A stretch of 43,436 nt of DNA, taken from Oscillospiraceae bacterium (GTDB lineage Bacteria > Bacillota > Clostridia > UMGS1810). The notes under the pieces were generated by a model. It had not been told where the DNA came from. It did no database searches and saw only the letters and a program-made list of their open reading frames with translations. Location: assembly GCA_015068975.1 (NCBI GenBank), contig SVJM01000003.1, positions 1-43,436 of the forward strand, read 5' to 3'. Position numbers and translations under genes: made by a program. How positions within the stretch are numbered: position 1 is the stretch's first letter; each line of letters starts with the position of its first letter. Shown here piece after piece: positions 24,092 to 32,583 of the stretch.

Positions 24092-25192
24092 TTATTCAAG
24101 AAAATCTTTCAGCTTTTTGCTTCTTGAAGGGTGACGGAGTTTTCTCAATGCTTTTGCTTCTATCTGTCTGATTCTTTCTCTTGTTACATTAAATTCTTTT
24201 CCCACCTCTTCGAGGGTTCTTGCTCTGCCGTCGTCAAGACCGAAACGAAGTCTGAGTACCTTCTCTTCTCTCGGTGCAAGACTTGACAAAACATCCATAA
24301 GCTGTTCTTTTAAAAGCATAAATGCCGCCATATCAGATGGTGCAGGTGCATCATTATCAGGAATGAAATCACCAAGGATACTGTCTTCTTCTTCACCGAT
24401 AGGTGTCTCAAGGCTTACAGGCTCCTGAGCGATTTTCATAATTTCTCTGACTCTTTCTTCACTGGTGTTCATTGCAGCGGCTATCTCTTCTACCTTAGGA
24501 TCTCTGCCGTGCTCCTGTAAAAGCTGACGTGAAACTCTGATGAGCTTATTGATAGTTTCCACCATATGAACAGGGATTCTGATTGTTCTCGCCTGATCGG
24601 CAATAGCACGTGTGATTGCCTGTCTTATCCACCATGTAGCATATGTGGAAAACTTAAATCCCTTTGTACAGTCAAACTTTTCTACGGCTTTGATAAGACC
24701 AAGATTTCCTTCCTGAATAAGATCAAGGAAAAGCATACCTCTGCCCACATATCTCTTGGCAATACTTACAACGAGTCTTAAGTTAGCTTCAGAAAGTCTC
24801 TTTTTGGCTGTTTCGTCGCCGTTCTGCATTCTTTCTGCAAGCTCGATTTCTTCATCTGCAGAAAGGAGGGGCACCTTACCTATCTCCTTAAGATACATTC
24901 TTACAGGATCATCAAGTCCGATTCCGTCAGGGATTGACAAATCTACCTCATCATCACCTTCTGCCTGAATCTCATCCAGCTCTTTTTCAAAGTCCTCCAC
25001 AAGCTCTATTCCCATTTGTTCCATAGTCTCATAGATTTTTTCGATCTGTTTTGCATCAAGCTCAAGCTCAGAAAGTGCATCCATAATTTCCTTGAAAGAA
25101 AGGACACCCTTCTTCTGACCCAATGCCATAAGTCCTCTTATAATATCTTTTTTGTTACCTGTGTCGAGCAAATCAAGTTTTTCTTCAGACAT
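24092..25192 (-). CDS. rpoD: RNA polymerase primary sigma factor (SigA/RpoD)
   Basis: This 366-residue protein is typical in length for Firmicutes. Region 1.1 lies in the first 80 residues. Region 1.2 is around [12 protein letters not shown] (95-106) and regions 2.1-2.4 span [17 protein letters not shown] to [13 protein letters not shown] (136-193). Region 3 follows. Region 4 has LREEKVLR-like [14 protein letters not shown] and the helix-turn-helix [18 protein letters not shown]. It directs core polymerase to housekeeping promoters such as the TTGACA/TATAAT sites in this window. It is downstream of dnaG with a 17-base gap, the classical macromolecular-synthesis order. Confidence 0.98.
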   Translation of the reverse strand: MSEEKLDLLDTGNKKDIIRGLMALGQKKGVLSFKEIMDALSELELDAKQIEKIYETMEQMGIELVEDFEKELDEIQAEGDDEVDLSIPDGIGLDDPVRMYLKEIGKVPLLSADEEIELAERMQNGDETAKKRLSEANLRLVVSIAKRYVGRGMLFLDLIQEGNLGLIKAVEKFDCTKGFKFSTYATWWIRQAITRAIADQARTIRIPVHMVETINKLIRVSRQLLQEHGRDPKVEEIAAAMNTSEERVREIMKIAQEPVSLETPIGEEEDSILGDFIPDNDAPAPSDMAAFMLLKEQLMDVLSSLAPREEKVLRLRFGLDDGRARTLEEVGKEFNVTRERIRQIEAKALRKLRHPSRSKKLKDFLE

Positions 25193-25209
25193 ATGATTAC
25201 TCCTTTCAA

Positions 25210-26958
25210 TTACTCATTAGTATTGTTCAAAAGTTCATTCAAAGAATCGATATCCCCTCTCGAAAGAAGCTCTTTTACTGATTCTTTTCGCTTTTCGTTC
25301 ATAATTATTTTGATGAAGTCAACTGCTGCTCTGTCAGAATTTTCATACATAGCATCAATGCTCAAAAGCTTTGTAATCTCGCTTGCTTTGTCCTCATCAA
25401 ACATACCAAGAAGCTCACTTGCTTCTATTTTTTTGTTTTGTTCTGCTTTGTCCTTTATAATCTCAAGAAGCTTAAAGTGAAACTCTGACTCAAATATTCC
25501 GTCAAAGAGTACACTCTCACTACGCTTGTAGCACAAAGGATCATTGAGAAATACAGATATAAGCATATCTCTTGTTTTTTCCAGCTTGTCCGAGGTGATA
25601 GCTCCTGTATAGGGGAGGAGCTTTTCTCCCTTTGTCTCTTCTGTCTTAGGCAGAGAAGAAGAGCCCTCGCTGATACCAAGCTGCATATATATCGCCTGAT
25701 TTGCAACTCCTGTCCTTTTGGACAAATCATTTATTGCCACATCAAGCTCTACTTTATTTTTTATTCTGGCGATGTAAGGAAGGATTTCTGATATATAAGC
25801 TACCTTGTCCTCACTTAATTCCAGATTGTATTTTTCCCCAAGAGCCTGCATAAGATACAGCATATCAGACTTTCGTCCCTTTACAAGGCGTTCAAACTCC
25901 TCTTTGCCGTATTTATTTACAAACTCATCGGTATCCTTGGCACCTGTCACATTCATTACTGATGCCTTCATATCTATCTCACGAAGGATAACCACTGCTC
26001 TCTTGGCAGCATTGATGCCTGCATCGTCACTGTCAAGGCACACTATCACTTCTTCAAAGTATTTCTTTAATAATTTCGCCTGGTCCTTTGTAAAGGATGT
26101 TCCCGAAGCGGCAACCACATTGAATATACCATGTTTCATAAGAGATATTACATCCATATATCCTTCTACAAGGATTACCGACTTAGCCTTGGACCTTCTT
26201 GCAACATGTATGCCGTAAAGCACACGGCTTTTGTTGTAAATAAGTGTTTCAGGAGAGTTTAAGTATTTAAACTCTTTTTTGTTGTCAATTCTTCTGGCAC
26301 CAAAGCCTATTACCTTGCCGTTTATATTGAATATAGGAAATGTTACTCTGTTTGAAAATCTGTCTGCAATTGTACCATCTTCTCTTTTTGACACAACACC
26401 TGCTTTTAAAATGTCGTTTTCTTTATACCCCAGACTTAAGAGGTGATCATATAGCTTCCTCTTCTCAGCAGGGGAAAAGCCAAGCCAGAAATTCTTGGCA
26501 CAATTACCGTCTATATGTCTTTCCTTGAAGTACTCTACTGCAATCTTACCCTCAGGCTTTGAAAGATACGAATAAAAAAACTTAGCCGCTTCTTCGTTGA
26601 TGGCATAGAGGACCTCTTTTTGATCTTTTATTAAATTTTCCCTTTGGATATCATTGGAATTTACCTGTGGCAGAGCCACGTTGGCACGCTCTGCAAGAAA
26701 TTTGACCGCTTCGTAAAAGGACATATCCTCCGACTTCATAACGAAGTTGATAACTGTACCTCCTACACCGCAACCAAAGCAATGAAATATCCCCTTCTGA
26801 GGTGACACCGAAAATGATGGCGTCTTTTCATTGTGAAATGGGCAAAGACCCATATAGTTACTTCCGCTGCGTCTCAAACGTACAGTTTGTCCGATTACGT
26901 CAACGATGTCATTCTTCTCGATAACTTCCTGAATCACATATTCCGGGAAGAGTGGCAT
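25210..26958 (-). CDS. dnaG: DNA primase
   Basis: This 582-residue primase makes RNA primers at the replication fork. The N-terminal CHC2 zinc finger uses C39, H42, C60 and C63. The TOPRIM core contains [10 protein letters not shown] (E265) and the acidic DSDDAG (309-314). The C-terminal third is the helicase-binding region and is poorly conserved. The ATG at 26958 ([12 protein letters not shown]) follows a GAAACGGTG-like weak site. It sits between dgt and rpoD, as in many Firmicutes. Confidence 0.98.
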   Translation of the reverse strand: MPLFPEYVIQEVIEKNDIVDVIGQTVRLRRSGSNYMGLCPFHNEKTPSFSVSPQKGIFHCFGCGVGGTVINFVMKSEDMSFYEAVKFLAERANVALPQVNSNDIQRENLIKDQKEVLYAINEEAAKFFYSYLSKPEGKIAVEYFKERHIDGNCAKNFWLGFSPAEKRKLYDHLLSLGYKENDILKAGVVSKREDGTIADRFSNRVTFPIFNINGKVIGFGARRIDNKKEFKYLNSPETLIYNKSRVLYGIHVARRSKAKSVILVEGYMDVISLMKHGIFNVVAASGTSFTKDQAKLLKKYFEEVIVCLDSDDAGINAAKRAVVILREIDMKASVMNVTGAKDTDEFVNKYGKEEFERLVKGRKSDMLYLMQALGEKYNLELSEDKVAYISEILPYIARIKNKVELDVAINDLSKRTGVANQAIYMQLGISEGSSSLPKTEETKGEKLLPYTGAITSDKLEKTRDMLISVFLNDPLCYKRSESVLFDGIFESEFHFKLLEIIKDKAEQNKKIEASELLGMFDEDKASEITKLLSIDAMYENSDRAAVDFIKIIMNEKRKESVKELLSRGDIDSLNELLNNTNE

Positions 26959-26993
26959 TCAAATCACCGTTTCCTGACATAAATTTTTAATGG

Positions 26994-27021
26994 CAAAAGC
27001 AGGCGAACAACATCACCTGCT
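26994..27021 (-). terminator. Weak terminator or attenuator between dgt and dnaG
   Basis: On the minus strand AGCAGGTGA (27021-27013) pairs with TCGCCTGCT (27006-26998), with one wobble pair, then TTTTGCC. The T-tract is short. It may reduce read-through from dgt into dnaG. Confidence 0.5.
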
Positions 27022-27078
27022 CTTACACTTATCTTAATTCGACTTTTTGTGCAAAAATCCTCTTTTTTGTTAAAACTT

Positions 27079-28077
27079 TTAAAATTTTGTAAGTGCTTTT
27101 GATATGAAAAGCTCATTGAACATATGAATGATATAGTCATCTGTCATACTAGATACAAGATCGCATACGACCCTGTCTTTGGAAGAATGATCAAGAAGCT
27201 TCTTGTATTCATCTGGCATCCTGTCTATGTCCTTGTAATAATATTCATACATTTTGCCTATTATCATCCTTACGGTATCCGTATGATCGTGAAGCTTATA
27301 ATAAACTCTCTCAAACATAAACTGTCTTAATTCCATCATGGCATTTTCTATATCATTGCTCATGGACACTTCACCCTCTTTGGTGGTGGTGAAGATAAGG
27401 TCCTTGATAAGGGTGTCTATTCTCTCAGAATTGGTATTTCCAAGAAGCTTTACACATAATTCGGGAATGTCACTGTCACTTATCATCTTCGCCCTTATGG
27501 CATCGTCTATGTCATGGTTTATATACGCAAATCTATCTGCAAACTTAATGATCTTCCCTTCAAAGGTAGATGCAGTATTATCTCCCGAGTGATTGAGTAT
27601 ACCGTCACGGACTTCATATGTAAGGTTCAGTCCTCTGCCGTCACGCTCTATCACATCGCATATTCTTAAGCTCTGCTCATAATGCTTATACCCCTCAGGG
27701 CAAAGCTCATTAAGTACAGTTTCTCCCATATGACCGAAGGGTGTATGACCTATATCGTGGCCCATACTGATTGCTTCAGTAAGATCGGTATTAAGCATCA
27801 ACGCCTTTGAAATAGTAGTGGCAATCTGTGACACCTCAAGAGTGTGCGTAAGTCTTGTACGATAATGGTCGTTTCCCGGCGATATGAAGACCTGTGTTTT
27901 GTGCTTAAGTCTTCTGAATGCCTTTGAATGAATGATCCTGTCACGGTCTCTGGAAAATTCCGTCCTTAAGTCACACTTTTCTTCTTCTGCCAGTCTGCCT
28001 TTGGAATTTTTTGACAAACAGGCATATGGTGACAGAATAAGCTCTTCTGCTCTTTCAAGCTTTTGTCTTATGTCCAA
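27079..28077 (-). CDS. dgt: dGTP triphosphohydrolase-like HD protein
   Basis: This 332-residue deoxynucleotide triphosphohydrolase-like protein removes triphosphate from dNTPs and so tunes their pools. The HD metal site is seen as RTRLTHTLEVSQ (H78) and MGHDIGHTPFGH (H107, D108). The N-terminal LSPYACLSKNSKGR and RDRDRIIHSKAFRRLKHKTQVF are family signatures. The start is TTG at 28077, one base after the upstream stop, with GAGGAG 10 bases before it. This agrees with orthologues that begin M-x-IRxxLE. It is probably translationally coupled to the flavodoxin gene. Confidence 0.93.
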   Translation of the reverse strand: MDIRQKLERAEELILSPYACLSKNSKGRLAEEEKCDLRTEFSRDRDRIIHSKAFRRLKHKTQVFISPGNDHYRTRLTHTLEVSQIATTISKALMLNTDLTEAISMGHDIGHTPFGHMGETVLNELCPEGYKHYEQSLRICDVIERDGRGLNLTYEVRDGILNHSGDNTASTFEGKIIKFADRFAYINHDIDDAIRAKMISDSDIPELCVKLLGNTNSERIDTLIKDLIFTTTKEGEVSMSNDIENAMMELRQFMFERVYYKLHDHTDTVRMIIGKMYEYYYKDIDRMPDEYKKLLDHSSKDRVVCDLVSSMTDDYIIHMFNELFISKALTKF

Positions 28078-28078
28078 A

Positions 28079-28654
28079 TTATCTCAACTCCTCAAGTATT
28101 CTGTGTGCCAGAAGCTCTGCGCGAGATATTGCATTTTCGTCATCCTTTGCAGGCCTTACAGCAGATACACCCAGATGTCCTGCGCCAATTTCCTGGCTTG
28201 ATGCACCGATTATTGTCATACCGTCAACAAGCATAGCATCGTGAATTGCCCTAATGGTGGTTTCCTGTCCGCCAAACTTAGATGCTCCGCATACAACTGC
28301 ACAGCCAAGCTTACCGATGAGAGCTTTTTTGCCTCTTAAGACCCTTGTTTTGTCAAAGAGACACTTAAGCTGACCGGACATAGAGCCGAAATATACCGGG
28401 CTTCCGAATACTATACAGTCTGCTTCTGCCATTTTTTCAAGAGTTTCTTCAAGAAAAGTCCCTTCATAGCAGGACTTATTACAAGGGTTTGAGCAACATA
28501 CACAGAATGGTACTTTTGCACTTAGAAGAGCCTCCTGAACATTTATTATCTGCGTATCTACCGCATTTTTATTCAGAATATCTGCAATACAGCTTAGCAA
28601 AAAATGAATATTGCCCTCTATGTTTGGGCTGCCATTCAGCATAAGAACTTTCAT
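28079..28654 (-). CDS. Flavodoxin-like NAD(P)H-dependent FMN reductase with Cys cluster
   Basis: This 191-residue protein has a flavodoxin-like fold. The FMN phosphate loop is LNGSPNIEGN near the N-terminus, and the second flavin loop is FGSPVYFGSMSGQLK near residue 88. A cysteine-rich segment around residues 49-62 (FCVCCSNPCNKSC) resembles the iron-sulfur flavoprotein branch of this superfamily, where such cysteines bind a 4Fe-4S cluster. The ATG at 28654 follows GGTGGAG by 6 bases. It precedes dgt directly. Redox partner and substrate are unknown. Confidence 0.85.
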   Translation of the reverse strand: MKVLMLNGSPNIEGNIHFLLSCIADILNKNAVDTQIINVQEALLSAKVPFCVCCSNPCNKSCYEGTFLEETLEKMAEADCIVFGSPVYFGSMSGQLKCLFDKTRVLRGKKALIGKLGCAVVCGASKFGGQETTIRAIHDAMLVDGMTIIGASSQEIGAGHLGVSAVRPAKDDENAISRAELLAHRILEELR

Positions 28655-28754
28655 TATGATCTCCACCTTTTTTGTTTTTCCAAATAAATATATACTACAA
28701 ATCTTTCAAAAATCCTTTTTTTGAAGGCATATTTGTTGCATTTTGTCCATTTTT

Positions 28755-29021
28755 TTACAAAACCAGCTTAAGAATAATCAACCCTATAAGACCCGGCACA
28801 CCCAAAAGGCCGATGATAAGAGAATTAAGAGGATTTACCCCTATAAAAATCCCCGTCTTATCCGAAAACAGATTTATAATCACCAGAAGCACTGCTCCCA
28901 CAACACTGTTTAACAGCACCTTTATAACATATTTTAAAGGCACAAAAAGAATCCTGAGACTTACTCCCACAATAAGTACACCTAATAAAAAGCCTATCAA
29001 TCCCACAAAGTTTTCTGCCAT
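28755..29021 (-). CDS. bofA: BofA-like pro-sigma-K processing inhibitor
   Basis: This 88-residue, three-segment membrane protein matches the BofA family (PF07441). LLNSVVGAVLLVIINLF is followed by GVNPLNSLIIGLLGVPGLIG, with the conserved N-P-x-N and GVPG. In Bacillus, BofA holds the SpoIVFB protease inactive until the right stage of sporulation. The ATG at 29021 has GGGAG 9 bases upstream; the frame is open to 29210 but that overlaps the divergent ZIP gene. It is consistent with a spore-forming ancestry. A member of the family in a non-sporulating relative is possible. Confidence 0.82.
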   Translation of the reverse strand: MAENFVGLIGFLLGVLIVGVSLRILFVPLKYVIKVLLNSVVGAVLLVIINLFSDKTGIFIGVNPLNSLIIGLLGVPGLIGLIILKLVL

Positions 29022-29166
29022 ACTTTTTCGCTCCCTGGATATATGTTTTATGAACTGTCTCACATAAAGTATATTTTGGAAACAGTGGCTGTATTCCACA
29101 CCTTTTTTTACTATATTTAATATAATAAAATGATGACTTTCCAAAACTACAAGGAGGTTTGATAAT
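29022..29166. promoter_or_regulatory. Divergent bofA/ZIP promoter region
   Basis: A 145-base gap between divergent genes. On the plus strand a TATAAT at about 29122 lies 45 bases before the ZIP ATG, with a poor -35. AAGGAGG precedes the ATG. No clear bofA promoter was found. Confidence 0.4.
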
Positions 29167-29973
29167 ATGGACAATGTTCTATTTATGGCACTTCTGGCAA
29201 CACTTTTCACATGGTTTGTAACAATGCTTGGTGCTATGACAGTGATATTTTTTAAGTCCGTTAATAATAAAATAATGAATATTATGCTGGGATTTGCATC
29301 AGGTGTTATGATTGCGGCAAGCTTCTGGTCTCTTCTTCAGCCTGCGATAGAAAAAGCTGAAAAAATCCTTGACACGCCTGCATATATAGTGGCGACTTTT
29401 GGCTTTTTGTCAGGCGCTGTCTTTATGTGGGCATCGGATAAGACTGTTTCTTACACAAGGCAAAGACTAAAAAAGGATACAGACGAAACAAAAGAAAAAA
29501 GAATAAGCAGAATATTTATGCTTATCCTTTCTATTACTCTTCACAATATTCCCGAAGGTCTTGCAGTGGGTGTGGCTTTTGGTGCACTTAATACAACCAA
29601 TTATTCTAACGAGGCATTGCTTGGAGCAATAAGCATTGCCGTCGGAATAGCACTGCAGAATTTCCCCGAAGGTGCGGCGGTGTCTTTGCCACTAAGACGG
29701 GAGGGATATTCAAGGAAAAAGAGCTTCTTCTTAGGTCAGGCATCAGGTATGGTGGAGCCTGTGGCAGGTGTCCTCGGAGCTTGTCTTGTGGTATATATGG
29801 AGACATTTCTCCCATTTGCACTTTCGTTTGCGGCAGGGGCGATGATTCTTGTGGCAGTACACGAGCTTATCCCCGAATGTCAGAAAAACAAGCAGACCGC
29901 TCCCTACTTTTCCACTGCAGGAATAGTGGGTGGATTTGCGGTTATGATGCTTCTGGATGTGATGCTTGGTTGA
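29167..29973 (+). CDS. ZIP family divalent metal transporter
   Basis: This 268-residue protein has eight hydrophobic helices. The two ZIP signature motifs in helices IV and V are HNIPEGLAVG and QNFPEGAAVSLPL, where the His, Asn and Glu residues line the metal path. It is of the ZupT/GufA-like branch and should take up zinc, iron, manganese or cobalt. A charged cytoplasmic loop (RLKKDTDETKEKRISR) separates helices III and IV. AAGGAGG precedes the start. It is not in an operon with the next gene, which has its own promoter. Confidence 0.93.
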   Translation: MDNVLFMALLATLFTWFVTMLGAMTVIFFKSVNNKIMNIMLGFASGVMIAASFWSLLQPAIEKAEKILDTPAYIVATFGFLSGAVFMWASDKTVSYTRQRLKKDTDETKEKRISRIFMLILSITLHNIPEGLAVGVAFGALNTTNYSNEALLGAISIAVGIALQNFPEGAAVSLPLRREGYSRKKSFFLGQASGMVEPVAGVLGACLVVYMETFLPFALSFAAGAMILVAVHELIPECQKNKQTAPYFSTAGIVGGFAVMMLLDVMLG

Positions 29974-29998
29974 CAATTTATAATTTTTACATTAAAAT
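29970..29998 (+). promoter_or_regulatory. Promoter of the DUF6062 gene
   Basis: TTGACA (29970-29975) overlaps the ZIP stop codon, and TAAAAT (29993-29998) follows after 17 bases. The coding start is 30 bases further on, with AAGGAG before it. Confidence 0.75.
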
Positions 29999-30027
29999 TA
30001 TATGAAACAACCATTAAGGAGAAAAAA

Positions 30028-30756
30028 ATGAAAGAAACGATATATACTATTCCTCTCAATGAGGCATTTGATACAGATTGCGAATGTGCTGTATGCGAGT
30101 TTATGAGAAAAGAAGAAATCAACCTTGTTAATTCCACAATGGGCGCAAGTATGATGGAGCCTGAATTCAGAGAAATCACAAACAAAATGGGATTTTGCAA
30201 AATTCATCAGAAAATGGTGCTTAATACCGAAAGCAAATTAAGTGTGGCACTTGTATATCATACACATATGACACAGATGATGGATACACTTGCAAACATC
30301 AGCAAAAGTGCAGAGGGAAATACTAAAAAATCATTGTTTAAAAAATCTGACTTCAGACAATCTCTCGAAGAAGAGCTTGACAAACTTCATATAACAAACT
30401 CCTCCTGTGCAATATGCAAGAGACTTTCTGAAACAGAAGAAAGATTTTTAAATAACCTTATATATCTGTACAAAAAAGAAAAGGACTTCAAAGAAAAGGT
30501 GCTTAATTCAAAAGGCTTCTGTCTTGTTCACTACAAAGCTCTCTTAAGCTGTGCAATGAATTCTATGAGTGATGGAGAGCTTATGGAATTTGTAAAAGAC
30601 ATATCAGATGTGCAGAATAAGAATTTCAAAAGACTTACCGATGAAGTAGAATACTTCTCATCATTGTTTGATTATAAGAACAAAGGAAAGGATCCGAAAG
30701 AGTCAAGAACTGCATTATCAAGAAGCAGTGAAAAGCTTATATCATTTATAAACTAA
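30028..30756 (+). CDS. DUF6062 protein with two Cys/His modules
   Basis: This 242-residue protein matches the clostridial DUF6062 family. It has an internal duplication that can be seen directly. The first module has C20-x2-C23 and later GFCKIH (C57-x2-H60); the second has C127-x2-C130 and GFCLVH (C165-x2-H168). The spacing between halves is 33 and 34 residues. Two zinc-binding-like or redox modules are therefore likely, but no function is known. No signal peptide is present. It is preceded by its own promoter and ends at a bidirectional terminator. Confidence 0.85.
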   Translation: MKETIYTIPLNEAFDTDCECAVCEFMRKEEINLVNSTMGASMMEPEFREITNKMGFCKIHQKMVLNTESKLSVALVYHTHMTQMMDTLANISKSAEGNTKKSLFKKSDFRQSLEEELDKLHITNSSCAICKRLSETEERFLNNLIYLYKKEKDFKEKVLNSKGFCLVHYKALLSCAMNSMSDGELMEFVKDISDVQNKNFKRLTDEVEYFSSLFDYKNKGKDPKESRTALSRSSEKLISFIN

Positions 30757-30766
30757 TAAGAAATCT

Positions 30767-30810
30767 AAAAAACTTACCAAAAGTTACGATCCCTTTTGGT
30801 AAGTTTTTTT
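30767..30810. terminator. Bidirectional terminator (DUF6062 / mntP)
   Basis: AACTTACCAAAAG (30771-30783) pairs with CTTTTGGTAAGTT (30793-30805), a perfect 13-base stem. It is followed by a T-run on the plus strand and preceded by an A-run, which is a T-run on the minus strand. It serves both convergent genes. Confidence 0.92.
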
Positions 30811-30811
30811 G

Positions 30812-31387
30812 CTATAGTCCGAAAAGATGCTCTATAAGTATCTTTATTCCCATTATAATAAGAACCGAGCCACCAAAAATTTCAGCACCTGCTTTGTACT
30901 TTGCTCCGAATACATTGCCTACCTTCACGCCAATTGATGATAAAACAAGTGTAGTCAACGCAATGACAGACACTGCACTTAATATAGGGAATCCTTTTCC
31001 GTGAGTGCAGGCATATACCACACCTACAGCCAGTGCGTCTATACTTGTGGCAACAGCCAAAGGTATCATAGTCTTAAAGTCAAATCCACCTACGGGACAA
31101 GCTTCTTCTCCCCTTGCTTCCTTTATCATATTAAACCCTATTGCAAAAAGCAGCACAAATGCTATCCAATGGTCAAAGTTTTTGATAAGGGATTCAAAAT
31201 TTGCCCCCAGAAGAAAGCCTATAAGTGGCATCAAGCCCTGAAACAAGCCAAAATATATTCCAACTGTAATGATATTTTTCCATGTAAGCTTTTGTGTAGA
31301 AAGTCCCTTACAGATACTTACAGCAAAGGCATCCATACTTAAGCCTACTCCTACCAGAAATACTTCCAAAAAATTCAAATCTATCAA
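30812..31387 (-). CDS. mntP: MntP-type manganese efflux pump
   Basis: This 191-residue membrane protein has six predicted helices in two homologous halves. Each half has the metal-binding acidic motif: LSMDAFAVSICKG (residues 16-28) and ATSIDALAVGVVYA. It exports excess manganese. It follows a TTGACT-N17-TATATT promoter with a short leader. No yybP-ykoY manganese riboswitch was recognised in the leader. It converges on DUF6062, with the stop 25 bases from the ATG-distal terminator. Confidence 0.95.
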   Translation of the reverse strand: MIDLNFLEVFLVGVGLSMDAFAVSICKGLSTQKLTWKNIITVGIYFGLFQGLMPLIGFLLGANFESLIKNFDHWIAFVLLFAIGFNMIKEARGEEACPVGGFDFKTMIPLAVATSIDALAVGVVYACTHGKGFPILSAVSVIALTTLVLSSIGVKVGNVFGAKYKAGAEIFGGSVLIIMGIKILIEHLFGL

Positions 31388-31411
31388 CTCCGTCTGTTTT
31401 TTCCAGAAATC

Positions 31412-31440
31412 AATATATCATACCATATATAAAAAGTCAA
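31412..31440 (-). promoter_or_regulatory. mntP promoter
   Basis: TTGACT (31440-31435) and TATATT (31417-31412) with a 17-base spacer on the minus strand, 24 bases before the start codon. There is little room for a long leader. Confidence 0.65.
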
Positions 31441-31463
31441 CTTTGTATGGTCTTTTTTTTTAT

Positions 31464-31493
31464 TTGACAAAAAAGCAATATATGATATATAGT
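31464..31493 (+). promoter_or_regulatory. Relict promoter of the copper-amine-oxidase-domain pseudogene
   Basis: TTGACA (31464-31469) and TATAGT (31488-31493) with an 18-base spacer on the plus strand, followed by an AGGGGTG ribosome-like site before the ATG at 31525. Confidence 0.5.
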
Positions 31494-31524
31494 AAATATA
31501 TAATCATTTTAGGGGTGTATTACA

Positions 31525-31723
31525 ATGAAAAAACTCATTTGTATCATTTTTTATTACAATCGGGAAATATGAATATGAAGTAGACGGCCTGATGTATAAC
31601 CTTGATGTACCTGCACAGATAATCGACGGAAGAACGCTTGTGCCTGTAAGAGCCATTTCTGAAGCTTTTGGCGCAGATGTGAAGTGGGAGGAAGAAACGA
31701 AAACAGTATACATTAACAATTAA
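31525..31723 (+). pseudogene. Decayed copper amine oxidase N-terminal-domain protein
   Basis: An intact-looking start (MKKLICIIFYY, like a signal peptide, with upstream ribosome site and promoter) hits a stop after 15 codons. The +1 frame from 31548 then encodes the last ~57 residues of a copper-amine-oxidase N-terminal-like domain (PF07833): GKYEYEVDGLMYNLDVPA, then IIDGRTLVPVRAISEAFGA and KWEEETKTVYI, ending TAA at 31723. The whole middle of a secreted stalk-type protein appears deleted, with a frameshift at the join. A terminator follows. The same domain family occurs at the C-terminus of the protein encoded at 36915-39086. Confidence 0.75.
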
Positions 31724-31741
31724 CAATACTATTAATCATTC

Positions 31742-31789
31742 AAAAAGAGGTGCTTCATCAATGAAAAGTTGATGAAACACCTCTTTTTT
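31742..31789. terminator. Strong terminator after the pseudogene
   Basis: AAAAAGAGGTG (31742-31752) plus TTCATCAA (31754-31761) pair with TTGATGAA (31769-31776) plus CACCTCTTTTT (31778-31788), with one C-A mismatch. T-runs flank it on both strands. It has survived while the gene decayed. Confidence 0.88.
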
Positions 31790-31840
31790 GTTCAATTAAA
31801 AACCAACGAACTGTTTGTGGGTAGGAAAAATTTCTCAGAT

Positions 31841-31894
31841 TGAACAAACTAAACCGAAGGCGTATGTGATACGCCGAGAGTGCAAGTTTGTTCA
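31841..31894. repeat. Nested long-range hairpin
   Basis: TGAACAAACT (31841-31850) pairs with AGTTTGTTCA (31885-31894). Inside, GGCGTAT and ATACGCC (31859-31865 and 31869-31875) form a second stem around GTG. There is no T-tract. It may belong to the same general class of small palindromic elements as the arrays in this window. Confidence 0.7.
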
Positions 31895-31910
31895 AAGCAA
31901 AAGGGCACAT

Positions 31911-31948
31911 AAAAAAAGGAAACCGAATTTGATATAATTCGGTTTCCT
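31911..31948 (-). terminator. Terminator of the VOC-DUF6472 operon
   Basis: On the minus strand AGGAAACCGAATT (31948-31936) pairs perfectly with AATTCGGTTTCCT (31929-31917) around 6 bases, followed by a T-run (31916-31911). Confidence 0.92.
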
Positions 31949-32012
31949 ACATCAGATAACTTTTAAAATTTCCCCGCCCTTTTGCGGTATGAGGAATTTT
32001 TACACCCACAAA

Positions 32013-32198
32013 CTAGTTTTGTTTTCGCACTATCTTGTACTCATCATATATGTGAAAAAACGGGCACTGTGAATGAGGACTTGACAAAAACCTCATCATA
32101 TCATCTTCATCCATATTCATATTACACATATACATATCTTCTTCGTCATCATAATAGTAATAGGCACATATATCACACTGAGAAACTTTTTCTGCCAT
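32013..32198 (-). CDS. DUF6472 small four-cysteine acidic protein
   Basis: This 61-residue protein has the DUF6472 layout: C8-x2-C11 and an acidic, tyrosine-rich stretch YYYYDDEEDMYMC. The family core MDEDDMMRFL is followed by QCPFF and DEYKIVRKQ. Four cysteines (8, 11, 25, 45) suggest a metal-bound fold. The AGGAGG ribosome site and the strong terminator downstream show that the gene is real despite its size. It is 10 bases after the VOC gene and should be co-transcribed. Function is unknown. Confidence 0.88.
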   Translation of the reverse strand: MAEKVSQCDICAYYYYDDEEDMYMCNMNMDEDDMMRFLSSPHSQCPFFHIYDEYKIVRKQN

Positions 32199-32208
32199 AA
32201 CATGCCTC

Positions 32209-32583
32209 CTATTTCAATGAGAAAAATTCTACTGTTTCATTTGCAGGGCCAATAAAGAAACCAAGTCTCACCGGATAATCTCCGCCGAGATTTGCATCCT
32301 TTGGCTCAATTGTTATCTTGTATCCTTCACTTCTCACTTTCTCTATCATAGAGTCAACGTCATCTGTAAGGATTGCAAAATGATTTCTTGATCCGCCAAT
32401 ATCTGATCCGTCGGAATTTCCCACTATCTCAAGAATGGTATTTCCAAGATCAAGCATACAGCAGTTACCCCATGTACGAAGCAGCTTCATCCCCAAAACA
32501 TCTCTGTAAAATGTCATTGTCTTTTCATATTCATCTTCTCTTATCTTAAGAGCCACATGGTGAAGCCCTAAAATATTTGCCAT
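32209..32583 (-). CDS. VOC (glyoxalase/dioxygenase) family protein
   Basis: This 124-residue single-chain VOC protein has paired beta-alpha-beta-beta-beta modules. The first contains LHHVALKI and a metal-type glutamate in LGNTILEIVG. The second contains RNHFAILTDDVDSMI and ends PANETVEFFSL with another glutamate. Candidate metal ligands are therefore His, Glu, His and Glu, as in glyoxalase I. The reaction may be isomerisation or lyase chemistry on a small metabolite. TTGGAGG precedes the start. Lies in an operon with DUF6472. Confidence 0.88.
   Translation of the reverse strand: MANILGLHHVALKIREDEYEKTMTFYRDVLGMKLLRTWGNCCMLDLGNTILEIVGNSDGSDIGGSRNHFAILTDDVDSMIEKVRSEGYKITIEPKDANLGGDYPVRLGFFIGPANETVEFFSLK

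Larger units (their letters stand above)
31724..32012. other. Intergenic, only hairpins recognised
   Basis: No gene is supported here. The stretch holds the pseudogene terminator (31742-31789), a nested hairpin (31841-31894) and the terminator of the DUF6472 gene (31911-31948). Confidence 0.6.

Noticed and set aside
28755-29210. Long 151-residue form of the BofA-like gene
   Set aside because: It would overlap the divergent ZIP gene and its promoter; the ATG at 29021 has a ribosome site and matches the family length.
31388-31440. yybP-ykoY manganese riboswitch before mntP
   Set aside because: The promoter is only 24 bases from the ATG and no conserved aptamer sequence is visible.
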